Shown one piece after another: positions 25,052 to 32,428 of a DNA stretch of 39,296 nucleotides. The notes under the pieces are model-generated. The model saw only the letters and a program-made list of their open reading frames with translations. It was not told the DNA's origin and ran no database searches. The translations under genes were made by a program, and so were the position numbers. The DNA is taken from the NCBI GenBank assembly GCA_963205275.1, contig CAUJIH010000070.1, positions 1 to 39,296 of the forward strand, read 5' to 3'. The stretch comes from Verrucomicrobiota bacterium. GTDB lineage: Bacteria > Verrucomicrobiota > Verrucomicrobiia > Verrucomicrobiales > DEV007. The number at the start of each line of letters is the position of its first letter. The first letter of the stretch is position 1.

Positions 25052-25809
25052 TTTCCTTCGCGGTAGAGGTGGTAGGAGAAGCCGGAGATGATCAGGCCGA
25101 TACCGCCGAGATAGCTCGCCATGCGAACGAGTTCACTCCCAGGCAGTGCCCCGAGCTTGAAGACCAAGCGGGATGTGAGATCTGCGAGGTGATAATGTGG
25201 CGAAAGCACATAGAAGAGATTGAGGATAGGATTCGTATTGTCGGCGAGGAAGATCTCGAGATATCCAATTCCGAAGAGACCGTGAAAGGCGAGTGCTGTA
25301 GTAATGGCGTAGGCAACGGCTCCATTGAATCGCGTACCTAGACTGATCGCTAGTGCGAGCAGAGGCGCGACCACAAGAAGAAAGAGGAGCAGGTACTGAA
25401 GATTCGTTGCGATCCAGTGACGCGCTTCTTCGGTGTCTCCGGGCATCGCGAAAAATGTGCTAATCCCGAAAGCAATCGCTACCATCAGGCCGAAAACGGT
25501 GAAGCAACTCAGCCAGACCTGCGCCATTTGTCGCCATTTCGTCACGCCAAGGGTCTTGAAGTATTCGAAGATTCCGTTGGTCGCCCATTTATCACCGATG
25601 GTTGCCCCCTGAAATAGGAGCCACCCGATGGCTGATGCCCAGAGGAGCATCCAGGCCATCTGAGCACGAGCCGGCTCAATCAGTGATGGCTTGCTCTCCC
25701 ATGGCGTCATGTAGGGAAGAACGAAGGGAAGAGTGAGTAAAAGGAGGGTAAAAATCGCAAAGGTTTTGCGAGAGATGATTGAAGTGAAAGTCAGGCGATA
25801 CAATTCCAT
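25048..25809 (-). CDS. ABC transporter permease (ABC-2-like)
   Basis: The 253-residue protein has about six hydrophobic helices: near 16-33, 52-72, 100-125, 138-160, 165-190 and 225-245. It has no soluble domain beyond a short N-terminus, fitting an ABC-2 type or CcmB-like permease. The ATG at 25809 starts just before MELYRLTF, a usual permease beginning; an upstream ATG at 25893 lies inside the ATPase gene. It follows the ATPase gene by 13 bp and overlaps the Asp-His protein. The substrate is unknown. Confidence 0.82.
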   Translation of the reverse strand: MELYRLTFTSIISRKTFAIFTLLLLTLPFVLPYMTPWESKPSLIEPARAQMAWMLLWASAIGWLLFQGATIGDKWATNGIFEYFKTLGVTKWRQMAQVWLSCFTVFGLMVAIAFGISTFFAMPGDTEEARHWIATNLQYLLLFLLVVAPLLALAISLGTRFNGAVAYAITTALAFHGLFGIGYLEIFLADNTNPILNLFYVLSPHYHLADLTSRLVFKLGALPGSELVRMASYLGGIGLIISGFSYHLYREGK

Positions 25810-25822
25810 GTCAGGAGTAGGG

Positions 25823-26503
25823 TTAGTTGAGAGATTGGCGGGTATGGATCCAGTCGAGAACCCCTTCGACGGAGAGTTGTTCGAGATGGCCATTACGGAT
25901 GGCTAGGGCGCTCTTGGCCTGCAGAGTGGGTTCATCCGGGTGGACGCAGACGAGTCGCACGATCCCTTCTGCGTTTTCATTCCAGATTTGATCAACCTTT
26001 TCACGGGCGGCGAAATCGAGTCCGGAAAATGGCTCATCGAGGAGCAGGATATGTGCTCCACCCGATCTGGTGCGGGCTTCGGCGATGATGAGACCAACCT
26101 TTTGTCGATTCCCCTTGGAGAGTTTTCCGTAAGCCTTTTCCACGTCCAGTTCGATGCGCTCGGCCATTTCCATGGCAAACTTGAACTGACCATTGCGAAA
26201 GAGAGCTCGGAGAATCTGACGTGTTTTCAGTTCGTTATCGAAGCGAAGATCCTCGTCAACAAATTGCACGGTCCCCTGACGACGAATAGAGCCAGACACA
26301 GAGGGGATAATCCCCGCGATGGTTTTCAGGAGAGTCGTCTTGCCGCGTCCATTGCGAGCGAGAAGCAGATGTCGACCTTCATCCAGTTCGATTTCATCCT
26401 CGGTGATCGCAAGAGATGTCATGCATGAGAGCCGACGAAACCGAGTTCGATACCCGATATGAAGCCCGGCAGGCAGAAGAATGGAGGGACCTATGTATTT
26501 CAT
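25823..26503 (-). CDS. ABC transporter ATP-binding protein
   Basis: The 226-residue ATPase has a Walker A of the form ARNGRGKTT (first Gly replaced by Ala), the signature YGKLSKGNRQKVGL and Walker B HILLLDEPFSGLD. It ends soon after the H-loop (VCVHPDE). It is short, like CcmA or other minimal exporters. The ATG at 26503 is preferred to one at 26542, which lies in the AT-rich promoter region. It is the first gene of a three-gene unit with the permease and the Asp-His protein. Confidence 0.9.
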   Translation of the reverse strand: MKYIGPSILLPAGLHIGYRTRFRRLSCMTSLAITEDEIELDEGRHLLLARNGRGKTTLLKTIAGIIPSVSGSIRRQGTVQFVDEDLRFDNELKTRQILRALFRNGQFKFAMEMAERIELDVEKAYGKLSKGNRQKVGLIIAEARTRSGGAHILLLDEPFSGLDFAAREKVDQIWNENAEGIVRLVCVHPDEPTLQAKSALAIRNGHLEQLSVEGVLDWIHTRQSLN

Positions 26504-26524
26504 AAATAATTCAAATATTTTAAG

Positions 26525-26530
26525 ATTATA
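26525..26530 (-). promoter_or_regulatory. -10-like TATAAT upstream of the ABC transporter genes
   Basis: A perfect TATAAT on the minus strand lies in an AT-rich region (26505-26600), 22 bases from the ATG at 26503. No good -35 is seen at 16-18 bp. It is a plausible but partial promoter. Confidence 0.4.
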
Positions 26531-26641
26531 AAAATTTACCAAAATTTATAATTTTAGCAATTATTTTTAATATGCCTAAAAATTTCGAATTATCGATTCT
26601 TCTCCCGACTTTGATTCAAATGATGGGGGTCGGATTTTTGG

Positions 26642-26680
26642 AATCCTTCCGTGGAGGATTGCGGGATTGCTGGAATCCCG
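26642..26680 (-). terminator. Two consecutive stem-loops after the GspK-like gene
   Basis: Arms 26662-26668/26674-26680 (CGGGATT, 5-base loop) and 26642-26649/26653-26660 (8 pairs, 3-base loop) follow the stop at 26694 on the minus strand. They separate this operon from the ABC genes. No T-tract follows, so termination may not be fully intrinsic. Confidence 0.5.
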
Positions 26681-26693
26681 GAAGAATTGCTTC

Positions 26694-28760
26694 TCAATGG
26701 AGAGGTTCTACGGTCACGAGCCAGTTCATCATGTGAATCGGTGGCAACTCAGCCGGACTCTTGAGTGTGACCAAATCGGCGTTGATTTTTGATGCATCGA
26801 CCAGTGTGTCGGCGCCATTTCGCAGTTCCAGCGGATTCACTATCTCCGCATCGTCTGTCTTTAGACTGTTTAATTGCCCTCGAACTACCACAGGTTGCGA
26901 AATGGAGAGTGATTCGCCAAATCGCTTTTCAGGAGCAAAGATGGAGAAGGGAGGGTAGAAGGTATAGCCTGACGGTAGGCCGGAGTTTGCCGGGGGCGAA
27001 GTAGGGACATTATTCAGAGTATCAGCGATGTAAACACGATACCGAGTGACAATCGACAAGCCGGTTGAGAACGGCGTTAGATCGTTGCCACCGCGCAGAG
27101 AGATCACCATGTCGGAGGCGGCTGCGGGGATGGAAGGGACATTCACTCTCGTAGTTGAGTTGCTTACGGTTGGGAAAATGTAGAGCGAATTATTGTTTGC
27201 GACTCCGCCGGAGTTACTTAGACTGTTGATGAAGGCTGGCAGACGATCCAGATAGACGATGAGAGCAGTACGGGTGTTGTCGAGAGTGTCGGTTTGAAAA
27301 GGAAAGGTAGATCCGCCGGCCTGAGCTTCTGTGGGCCATCTGGTCGTACTACTGTAGCTACCCCGGGTGTAGGTATAGCTGCTGGTACCTCCGCTCGTGT
27401 TTCGATAGCTAAATCGAATTCGAGTGGGAGTCTGATCTGTAGTGGATGACATCCTGAGAATCTCCAGCGTCATGGTCGCCTGTGGAGCTGCCTCGCTGTA
27501 TTCATTCCATCCGGTCGGGGAGATTCGCTCATTGCGTGCCCCATCTGTATCGTTCATCAGCGTATCGGTCCCTCGGTTGATCGGAAGAAAGGCTACCTTG
27601 CCGACATTCCCGCCGACAGAGGCTTGATAGAAATCGGTTTCGCTGTAATTGCCATTACCGCTACCGCTGTTTCCACCGTTTGGGTTTGTTCCTTTACTTG
27701 TCGTCGCTCTTGACTCGCGAGTACCGAGCGCGTCGAAATTCTGCTGAAGGACCTGACCATCCACGATCGTTGAATTGCTGAGCGTTAGATCCTTTCGAGC
27801 TGAGACTGTGCCATTGGAAACCGTGACGGTACCTTCCGTCTGGAGCCTGTCCGCGATGATGGAGCCATCTAGGCTTACGTTCTGCCAAGACGTACCGTCA
27901 GCGAATTTCCCCACCTTCAACAGAGTCGATGCGGAAAGCGGAACTTGAGAGGGAATCTCGTAGATCGAAAGCACATAATCACGTCGGACGGATGGAATTC
28001 CAGTTTTGGACTCATTGTCGCTTCCAAAGTTCAGGGAAAAGATCCACCAGTTCCTTTTCGCGACGAAGTACTCGCCGGGCTTTTTGTATCCGAAACGCAC
28101 GTCGGGGTACTGGATCAGATTATAGAGAGGATAATCAGAAGCCGACAGACCAAGCCCTTTTGAATAGTGAGGGGTGTATGTCTTCTCCCGCGAAATAATC
28201 GGATACTGTTTGTCCAAAAGGTAGTTATCATAGCTGAGTTGAAGCGCTGTCGGCACACGAGAACCGATCTGTGCATTCCCGAGCATGGTGTATTCCCACC
28301 AATTGCCGCCGTTGACACGATTGTCACCGCCCGCATAAGTGTCGATCGGGGCGCGGACGAGAGTGCTTATCGGGATGGACGTTGAGTCGCTAGTATTAGA
28401 CGAGACGGCATTACCCAGATTCAGCGAATTGACTAATTGAGTTGAAATGGATTGACCGGCATTCGCGATCGACAGAGCCTCCTCGAAAATGGCGTCCCAA
28501 GTAAAATTATTCGGAGTCGAAGCAGAACCTTGGCGCATCGCCCCGATCGCCTTATTGGGGACGATATGGATCAGAGCTCCGAGAATGGCATCCTCTTTTT
28601 GGACAAAATCTTGTTTCATCTGAGCACGCATCTGTGAATCGAGATTGCGTACACTCCCGCGAATGGAGTAAATCAACATCGTGAGAATCACGAAGGAAAT
28701 GGATGATATGAGTGCTAGCGTTGTATAGGCGCGTGCGTGGGAGGAATGGGTGATTCTCAT
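26694..28760 (-). CDS. Large GspK/PilX-like tip pseudopilin-type protein
   Basis: The 688-residue protein begins with a short polar leader and one hydrophobic helix (TTLALISSISFVILTMLIY at about 13-31) without a Glu at +5, as in GspK. A large head follows, rich in Ser, Thr, Asn and Gly, with beta-rich stretches (DGSIIADRLQTEGTVTVSNG). It is far larger than GspK. Its start overlaps the stop of the GspJ-like gene by one base (TGATG), so they are coupled. By order (I, J, K) and the missing Glu+5 it would cap the filament tip. Alternatively it belongs to the Verru/Chthon cassette A type of protein, known from Verrucomicrobiota. The later ATG at 28760 is chosen because it gives the leader. Confidence 0.7.
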   Translation of the reverse strand: MRITHSSHARAYTTLALISSISFVILTMLIYSIRGSVRNLDSQMRAQMKQDFVQKEDAILGALIHIVPNKAIGAMRQGSASTPNNFTWDAIFEEALSIANAGQSISTQLVNSLNLGNAVSSNTSDSTSIPISTLVRAPIDTYAGGDNRVNGGNWWEYTMLGNAQIGSRVPTALQLSYDNYLLDKQYPIISREKTYTPHYSKGLGLSASDYPLYNLIQYPDVRFGYKKPGEYFVAKRNWWIFSLNFGSDNESKTGIPSVRRDYVLSIYEIPSQVPLSASTLLKVGKFADGTSWQNVSLDGSIIADRLQTEGTVTVSNGTVSARKDLTLSNSTIVDGQVLQQNFDALGTRESRATTSKGTNPNGGNSGSGNGNYSETDFYQASVGGNVGKVAFLPINRGTDTLMNDTDGARNERISPTGWNEYSEAAPQATMTLEILRMSSTTDQTPTRIRFSYRNTSGGTSSYTYTRGSYSSTTRWPTEAQAGGSTFPFQTDTLDNTRTALIVYLDRLPAFINSLSNSGGVANNNSLYIFPTVSNSTTRVNVPSIPAAASDMVISLRGGNDLTPFSTGLSIVTRYRVYIADTLNNVPTSPPANSGLPSGYTFYPPFSIFAPEKRFGESLSISQPVVVRGQLNSLKTDDAEIVNPLELRNGADTLVDASKINADLVTLKSPAELPPIHMMNWLVTVEPLH

Positions 28761-29293
28761 CAGTTTGGATTGCCGGCGTATGTAATTTCCTCGCCATTCG
28801 GGCCGGTCATAGCGATGAGGAGAATGCCAGTGTTGTTGGAGAAATCGACCAGACTCGGACGCGAGGAAATGGTCCAGGAAGGCGTCGAGGACCAACTGGA
28901 GTCATCTGTAGATCGGTAATAGAAATTCAGGCGACTGTTTCCATCCATCGTCTCAAAAGCAATGATCGCATAATTCGCGGTTCCGTCGGGGTTGCGAAGA
29001 CGAAGGCGGAGTGCTCGACCATTGCTGGTGACTGGTGCCATGCCCGAGACGGCATTGGCACGGCTCGGGTAGATTCGATAACTGTCGGCATCGGAAAGTA
29101 GAGACGCGAGCAAAGTATTAATCTGGGGCGCTTCCTCGCGCAGAAACTGAAAGCGGCCGATGATTTGCGTAAAGGAGACTTGTTGCTGCAACAGTGCTAC
29201 GACAGAGGCTGCAATCCCTAGTGATAGGGCGAGGGCGAGGGTCATCTCGATCAGAGTGAAGCCCCGATGTTGATTGTAGCGTGAGGCATTCAT
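28760..29293 (-). CDS. GspJ-like pseudopilin
   Basis: The 177-residue protein has a leader ending QHRG, then FTLIEMTLALALSLGIAASVVAL with Phe at +1 and Glu at +5, a textbook type IV prepilin N-terminus. The head has a beta-rich body with RLRLRNPDGTANYAIIAFE and NRFNF-type strands, fitting GspJ-like pseudopilins in size. The ATG at 29293 lies 2 bases after the GspI-like stop. Its position between the GspI-like and GspK-like genes supports the assignment, though the head sequence alone would not decide it. Confidence 0.75.
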   Translation of the reverse strand: MNASRYNQHRGFTLIEMTLALALSLGIAASVVALLQQQVSFTQIIGRFQFLREEAPQINTLLASLLSDADSYRIYPSRANAVSGMAPVTSNGRALRLRLRNPDGTANYAIIAFETMDGNSRLNFYYRSTDDSSWSSTPSWTISSRPSLVDFSNNTGILLIAMTGPNGEEITYAGNPN

Positions 29294-29295
29294 CT

Positions 29296-29781
29296 TTAGC
29301 GAGTTCTGAGAACCGTTCGCGACTTGGCATAGGTTCTGCCGTTGACCGAATAAGAGAGAATCGACTGCACTCGCCACGCCTCCGTTCCGGATGGGTTAGA
29401 GATCTCATCACCAGTACCTCCGGCGATGGGCAGGTTATTGCCATCCGGGATCCGTGTACGATGGAGCGTGGCGGTCACATCTTGTCCGCCAGGCATTTTC
29501 CCAATCGTGACCACAGAGGTGGAGACCGAAGGACTGCTCGGCCATAATGAGGAAGCTCCGACGAGCGAGTCATAAGGGATCCGGGACGCCATGGCTGTCT
29601 CCCGAGTGATGAAAGCATCCGACATCGCCTGGCGGATCGTCCACGTCTGAGTGGAGGTCGCGTTGACTGAGGCCTTCAGAGTGAGTAGCGCTACGATAAC
29701 TAAAGTGGCGTAGCTCATCGCGACTTCGATGAGCGCCGAGCCGCGATTTCTGAAGCGTCCACAATGTCTGGGATGACGCAT
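29296..29781 (-). CDS. GspI-like pseudopilin
   Basis: The 161-residue protein has a basic leader (MRHPRHCGRFRNRG), then SALIEVAMSYATLVIVALLTL with Ser at +1 and Glu at +5. The head is short, with a YDSLVGASS segment. Size and position (first of three tip-type genes) fit GspI, which joins GspJ and GspK to start the pseudopilus. The ATG lies 14 bases after the upstream stop. Confidence 0.72.
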   Translation of the reverse strand: MRHPRHCGRFRNRGSALIEVAMSYATLVIVALLTLKASVNATSTQTWTIRQAMSDAFITRETAMASRIPYDSLVGASSLWPSSPSVSTSVVTIGKMPGGQDVTATLHRTRIPDGNNLPIAGGTGDEISNPSGTEAWRVQSILSYSVNGRTYAKSRTVLRTR

Positions 29782-29795
29782 GACAGGAAGATAGG

Positions 29796-30812
29796 TTAAT
29801 CTACGCTAGTGACGGCACCATTGACTCTGATTGAGCGGTTGACCGTAAAGGAGAGATAGCCGAGGCGATCAATTCCGAAGGGAGTTTCTGTGAGAATTTC
29901 CATGGTCCAAGTTCCGTCCTGAGGAATGGAGGCGTCCCAGTTTTTGAGTCGGATCGTCTCGCTGCGAGGAACCGTATCCTTCACCACGATGGCGGCACCC
30001 GGTACGTTTTCGCCGAGAGTGCCGAGAGCGGCTCCCCCTTGGTAAACCTGAGCGTACGTATAGGAATCTGGGTAGAGGTTGCTCAATAAGACATTCACTT
30101 CAGGCGCGTCTCCTTTGATGATCTGCCCAGATGTCATCCCTGAAATCGAGATGGTCGCCATCGGCCAGATTTGAATAAACTTCGACGAGAGCTGTGATTC
30201 GGGAGCCTGATAGTCTGCTAGGGAGAATGCAGAGAATCTCTCCTCTCCCTTTGCGTTGGTACGATCCGCGCCAGGAATCGCCGAGAGTGCATAGGTCAGT
30301 GTCTGCGTGCCGTTTGAAGTAATAGACCCCTGTGACAGAAGTGTGGCATTGGATCGGTCGATCGTCGTGCCAACCTCCGAGCCAGTATAGGCCTGGACAT
30401 GGCGAAGGAATTTTACAGACTGTGCCGCAACGGGTGCCGACGGGTCAGATGTGAGACCGGTGACATTCACAGTGACGGTGAAGGGACGATCTACCCGAGT
30501 GCGCGGAATCACGGCATACGGGTCCTCGGAGGTGATGTTGACGTTCGCAACAGGGACGTAGGATTGCACATAGGTCGTGTCAACGAGTGTGCTGGTGAGC
30601 GGGCTAGACTTCACGGTCCAGAGTTCAAAGCGTGCCCCGTTCGGATTGATTGCGAGGGGGGAAAGCTGACTGCCATTTTTTGACACACTCATGTCCCACT
30701 CAACATCACCGGGCATCTGCACTTGACGGATGAAGTAGGTATATGTCTGCGCTTTACTCTCAGATGATGCTCCGAAGATGATTGCAAGCAGAAGAAATAG
30801 GAGATTTTTCAT
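29796..30812 (-). CDS. Exported beta-rich protein in the tip-pseudopilin operon
   Basis: The 338-residue protein has a clear signal peptide (MKNLLFLLLAIIFGASSESKAQ). The body is beta-rich, resembling immunoglobulin-like or fibronectin-like modules, with segments such as RPFTVTVNVTGL and DGTWTMEILTETPFGIDRLGYLSFTV. No family is recognised. An ATG at 30836 directly abuts the previous stop and would add 8 residues; the 30812 start gives a better signal peptide. It may be a substrate or surface partner of the pilus-like apparatus. Confidence 0.72.
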   Translation of the reverse strand: MKNLLFLLLAIIFGASSESKAQTYTYFIRQVQMPGDVEWDMSVSKNGSQLSPLAINPNGARFELWTVKSSPLTSTLVDTTYVQSYVPVANVNITSEDPYAVIPRTRVDRPFTVTVNVTGLTSDPSAPVAAQSVKFLRHVQAYTGSEVGTTIDRSNATLLSQGSITSNGTQTLTYALSAIPGADRTNAKGEERFSAFSLADYQAPESQLSSKFIQIWPMATISISGMTSGQIIKGDAPEVNVLLSNLYPDSYTYAQVYQGGAALGTLGENVPGAAIVVKDTVPRSETIRLKNWDASIPQDGTWTMEILTETPFGIDRLGYLSFTVNRSIRVNGAVTSVD

Positions 30813-30836
30813 AATTTGATGCGGATGAAAGATCAT

Positions 30837-31433
30837 TCAGTTCGCTGGAGCGGAAGTCTTTTCGGCCGTCTCAGGATCGACGTACGGGAGTACCGAGATG
30901 GGTCCTCCATTGAATGTGGCTACGATGACTGAGGTGGAGGTAGCGAAAGCATCGACGACATTTTTCGGCAAGGCAGCTTGTCCCATTGCCTGCTCTCGAC
31001 TTACCTCGACGGTCCGAATCCATCCGCGATTCTTCTGAAAAAAATTCTCCCAAGTTTTTACGGCAGCTCCGTCCATCGCCTTGGATCGACTCTCGAGTGT
31101 CTCAGGCATAAAAAGGACAGCTCGCTTCGGGAGGAGCGTCAGTTCCCCCCGAAAGCAGAGAATCAGCGAATCTTTCACCAGATCTCGACCCGCGAGCGCC
31201 TTGGCGGGATCCTTTTCGGTATCCCCAATCGCCGGACCTAGATTGCGCATCGGATCATTTTGTTGCGCCATCCGAAGAGAGTTCGCGAGACCATCATGAG
31301 TCGCGGCATCTCGAATCGCGATTGACTTGCGGACTGTGGTCGCTCCGGAATCCTGAGCTTGTGTATGAACGGCTGGAAGGAACGGGACAAGTGTGATCGA
31401 CACAAGTGAAAGAAGGGGGATTCGAGAGATCAT
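30837..31433 (-). CDS. Exported protein of unknown function in the tip-pseudopilin operon
   Basis: The 198-residue protein has a signal peptide (ISRIPLLSLVSITLVPFLPAVHTQAQ) and a soluble body of about 170 residues (DSLILCFRGELTLLPKRAVLFMPETLESR, WENFFQKNRGWIRTVEV). I do not recognise the family. Its stop is directly next to the following gene, so it is co-transcribed with the exported beta-rich protein and the I-J-K-like genes. Confidence 0.72.
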   Translation of the reverse strand: MISRIPLLSLVSITLVPFLPAVHTQAQDSGATTVRKSIAIRDAATHDGLANSLRMAQQNDPMRNLGPAIGDTEKDPAKALAGRDLVKDSLILCFRGELTLLPKRAVLFMPETLESRSKAMDGAAVKTWENFFQKNRGWIRTVEVSREQAMGQAALPKNVVDAFATSTSVIVATFNGGPISVLPYVDPETAEKTSAPAN

Positions 31434-31489
31434 CGCCAGTGTCAGTTACGGTTAAAAATCAAAGTAGGAAATTAAGTCAGGAAATCAGA

Positions 31490-32224
31490 TCACTCGGAAA
31501 ATGTCACAAGGAGCACGAGATCTTGGAGGTCGAATCCGCTGTCGTTTTTGTTTGTATGGGTCAGTTCCATCAGATAGATTACGTCTCTGGGGCCGAGCTT
31601 GATTTTTCCCTGATTGTCCAGATAGGGGATCAGGAAGCTTTCGAGCGTTGGCTGCTGATACAACGGAGTCGTGGTGGGAGGGATGTCACCGTCCTTCAAA
31701 GCGACAACCTGATTGTTGCTGTTCGTCGAGTTATATAGCGTGCTCCATGAGCCATCGAAGCGGTAGCGTCCCGCAAAATTAATCGTCGTATTTGCGCTGA
31801 GTGTCTGAGACTTTACGATCTGATTAGCATTAACATTATCCTGCGTGTTATAAAAGATTCTGCTGTAGGAACCATTGTTTACTTTCATCTGAGCCTCGGT
31901 CGGTGCCCATTCCCATCTCGTGACGCGACCTCGAGAATCGAGCCATACGACTTTCACGGAGGCTCCGAGTACGCGAACATTCATCGTGAGCTGCTTTTTG
32001 GTCGTGATTGTGCCGGGAGGTGTAATCGTGACGATGTCAACGACTGATTCTGGTAGAGTGATATCCCAGGTGAGTGTGGGATGAGTTCCTGCCTGAACAA
32101 TCGTGGGGAATGCGCTGAGATTACCTGTCGGAATCAGGGGTGACTGTGCCTGTGCGGAGCAATAGTCTGCGCATGCGAGGACCACTAAGGCCAGTAACGC
32201 GGTGATCGTTGATTTCGGATGCAT
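31490..32224 (-). CDS. Exported protein of unknown function, first gene of the operon
   Basis: The 244-residue protein has a signal peptide (STITALLALVVLACADYCSAQA). The body contains GTHPTLTWDITLPESVVDIVTITPPGTI, a YRFDGSWSTLYNSTNSNN segment and an end near TNKNDSGFDLQDLVLLVTF. I recall similar exported proteins beside pilin-like gene sets in Verrucomicrobiota, but the function is unknown and this is a recollection. It heads the operon that ends with the GspK-like gene and lies 56 bp before the next gene. Confidence 0.72.
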   Translation of the reverse strand: MHPKSTITALLALVVLACADYCSAQAQSPLIPTGNLSAFPTIVQAGTHPTLTWDITLPESVVDIVTITPPGTITTKKQLTMNVRVLGASVKVVWLDSRGRVTRWEWAPTEAQMKVNNGSYSRIFYNTQDNVNANQIVKSQTLSANTTINFAGRYRFDGSWSTLYNSTNSNNQVVALKDGDIPPTTTPLYQQPTLESFLIPYLDNQGKIKLGPRDVIYLMELTHTNKNDSGFDLQDLVLLVTFSE

Positions 32225-32428
32225 GGGGTTCGGGTGAGTTCGTGTTTTTTCGATTTTTTCTACGACATCAGATGTCGCGAGTTAACAAATATCATAATAT
32301 TTATGGCAATTATAAATAATGCAAGAAAAAATTACTCTCTCACGACTTTTTCTTACTCGTCAGTCGTCCGATATGTTTTCGATCACTTGTCCTGAATTGC
32401 GGACACGAGGTAATCGAGTCACCTTGTC
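32225..32428 (-). promoter_or_regulatory. AT-rich promoter region between tamA and the exported-protein operon
   Basis: The region 32281-32335 is strongly AT-rich. On the minus strand TTGCAT (32319-32324) lies 17 bp from an AATATT, a weak -10, and 19 bp from TATTAT. The same TTGCAT hexamer occurs at the pilT promoter. The tamA end shows only a weak 6-base stem around ACGACT/AGTCGT. Confidence 0.4.
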
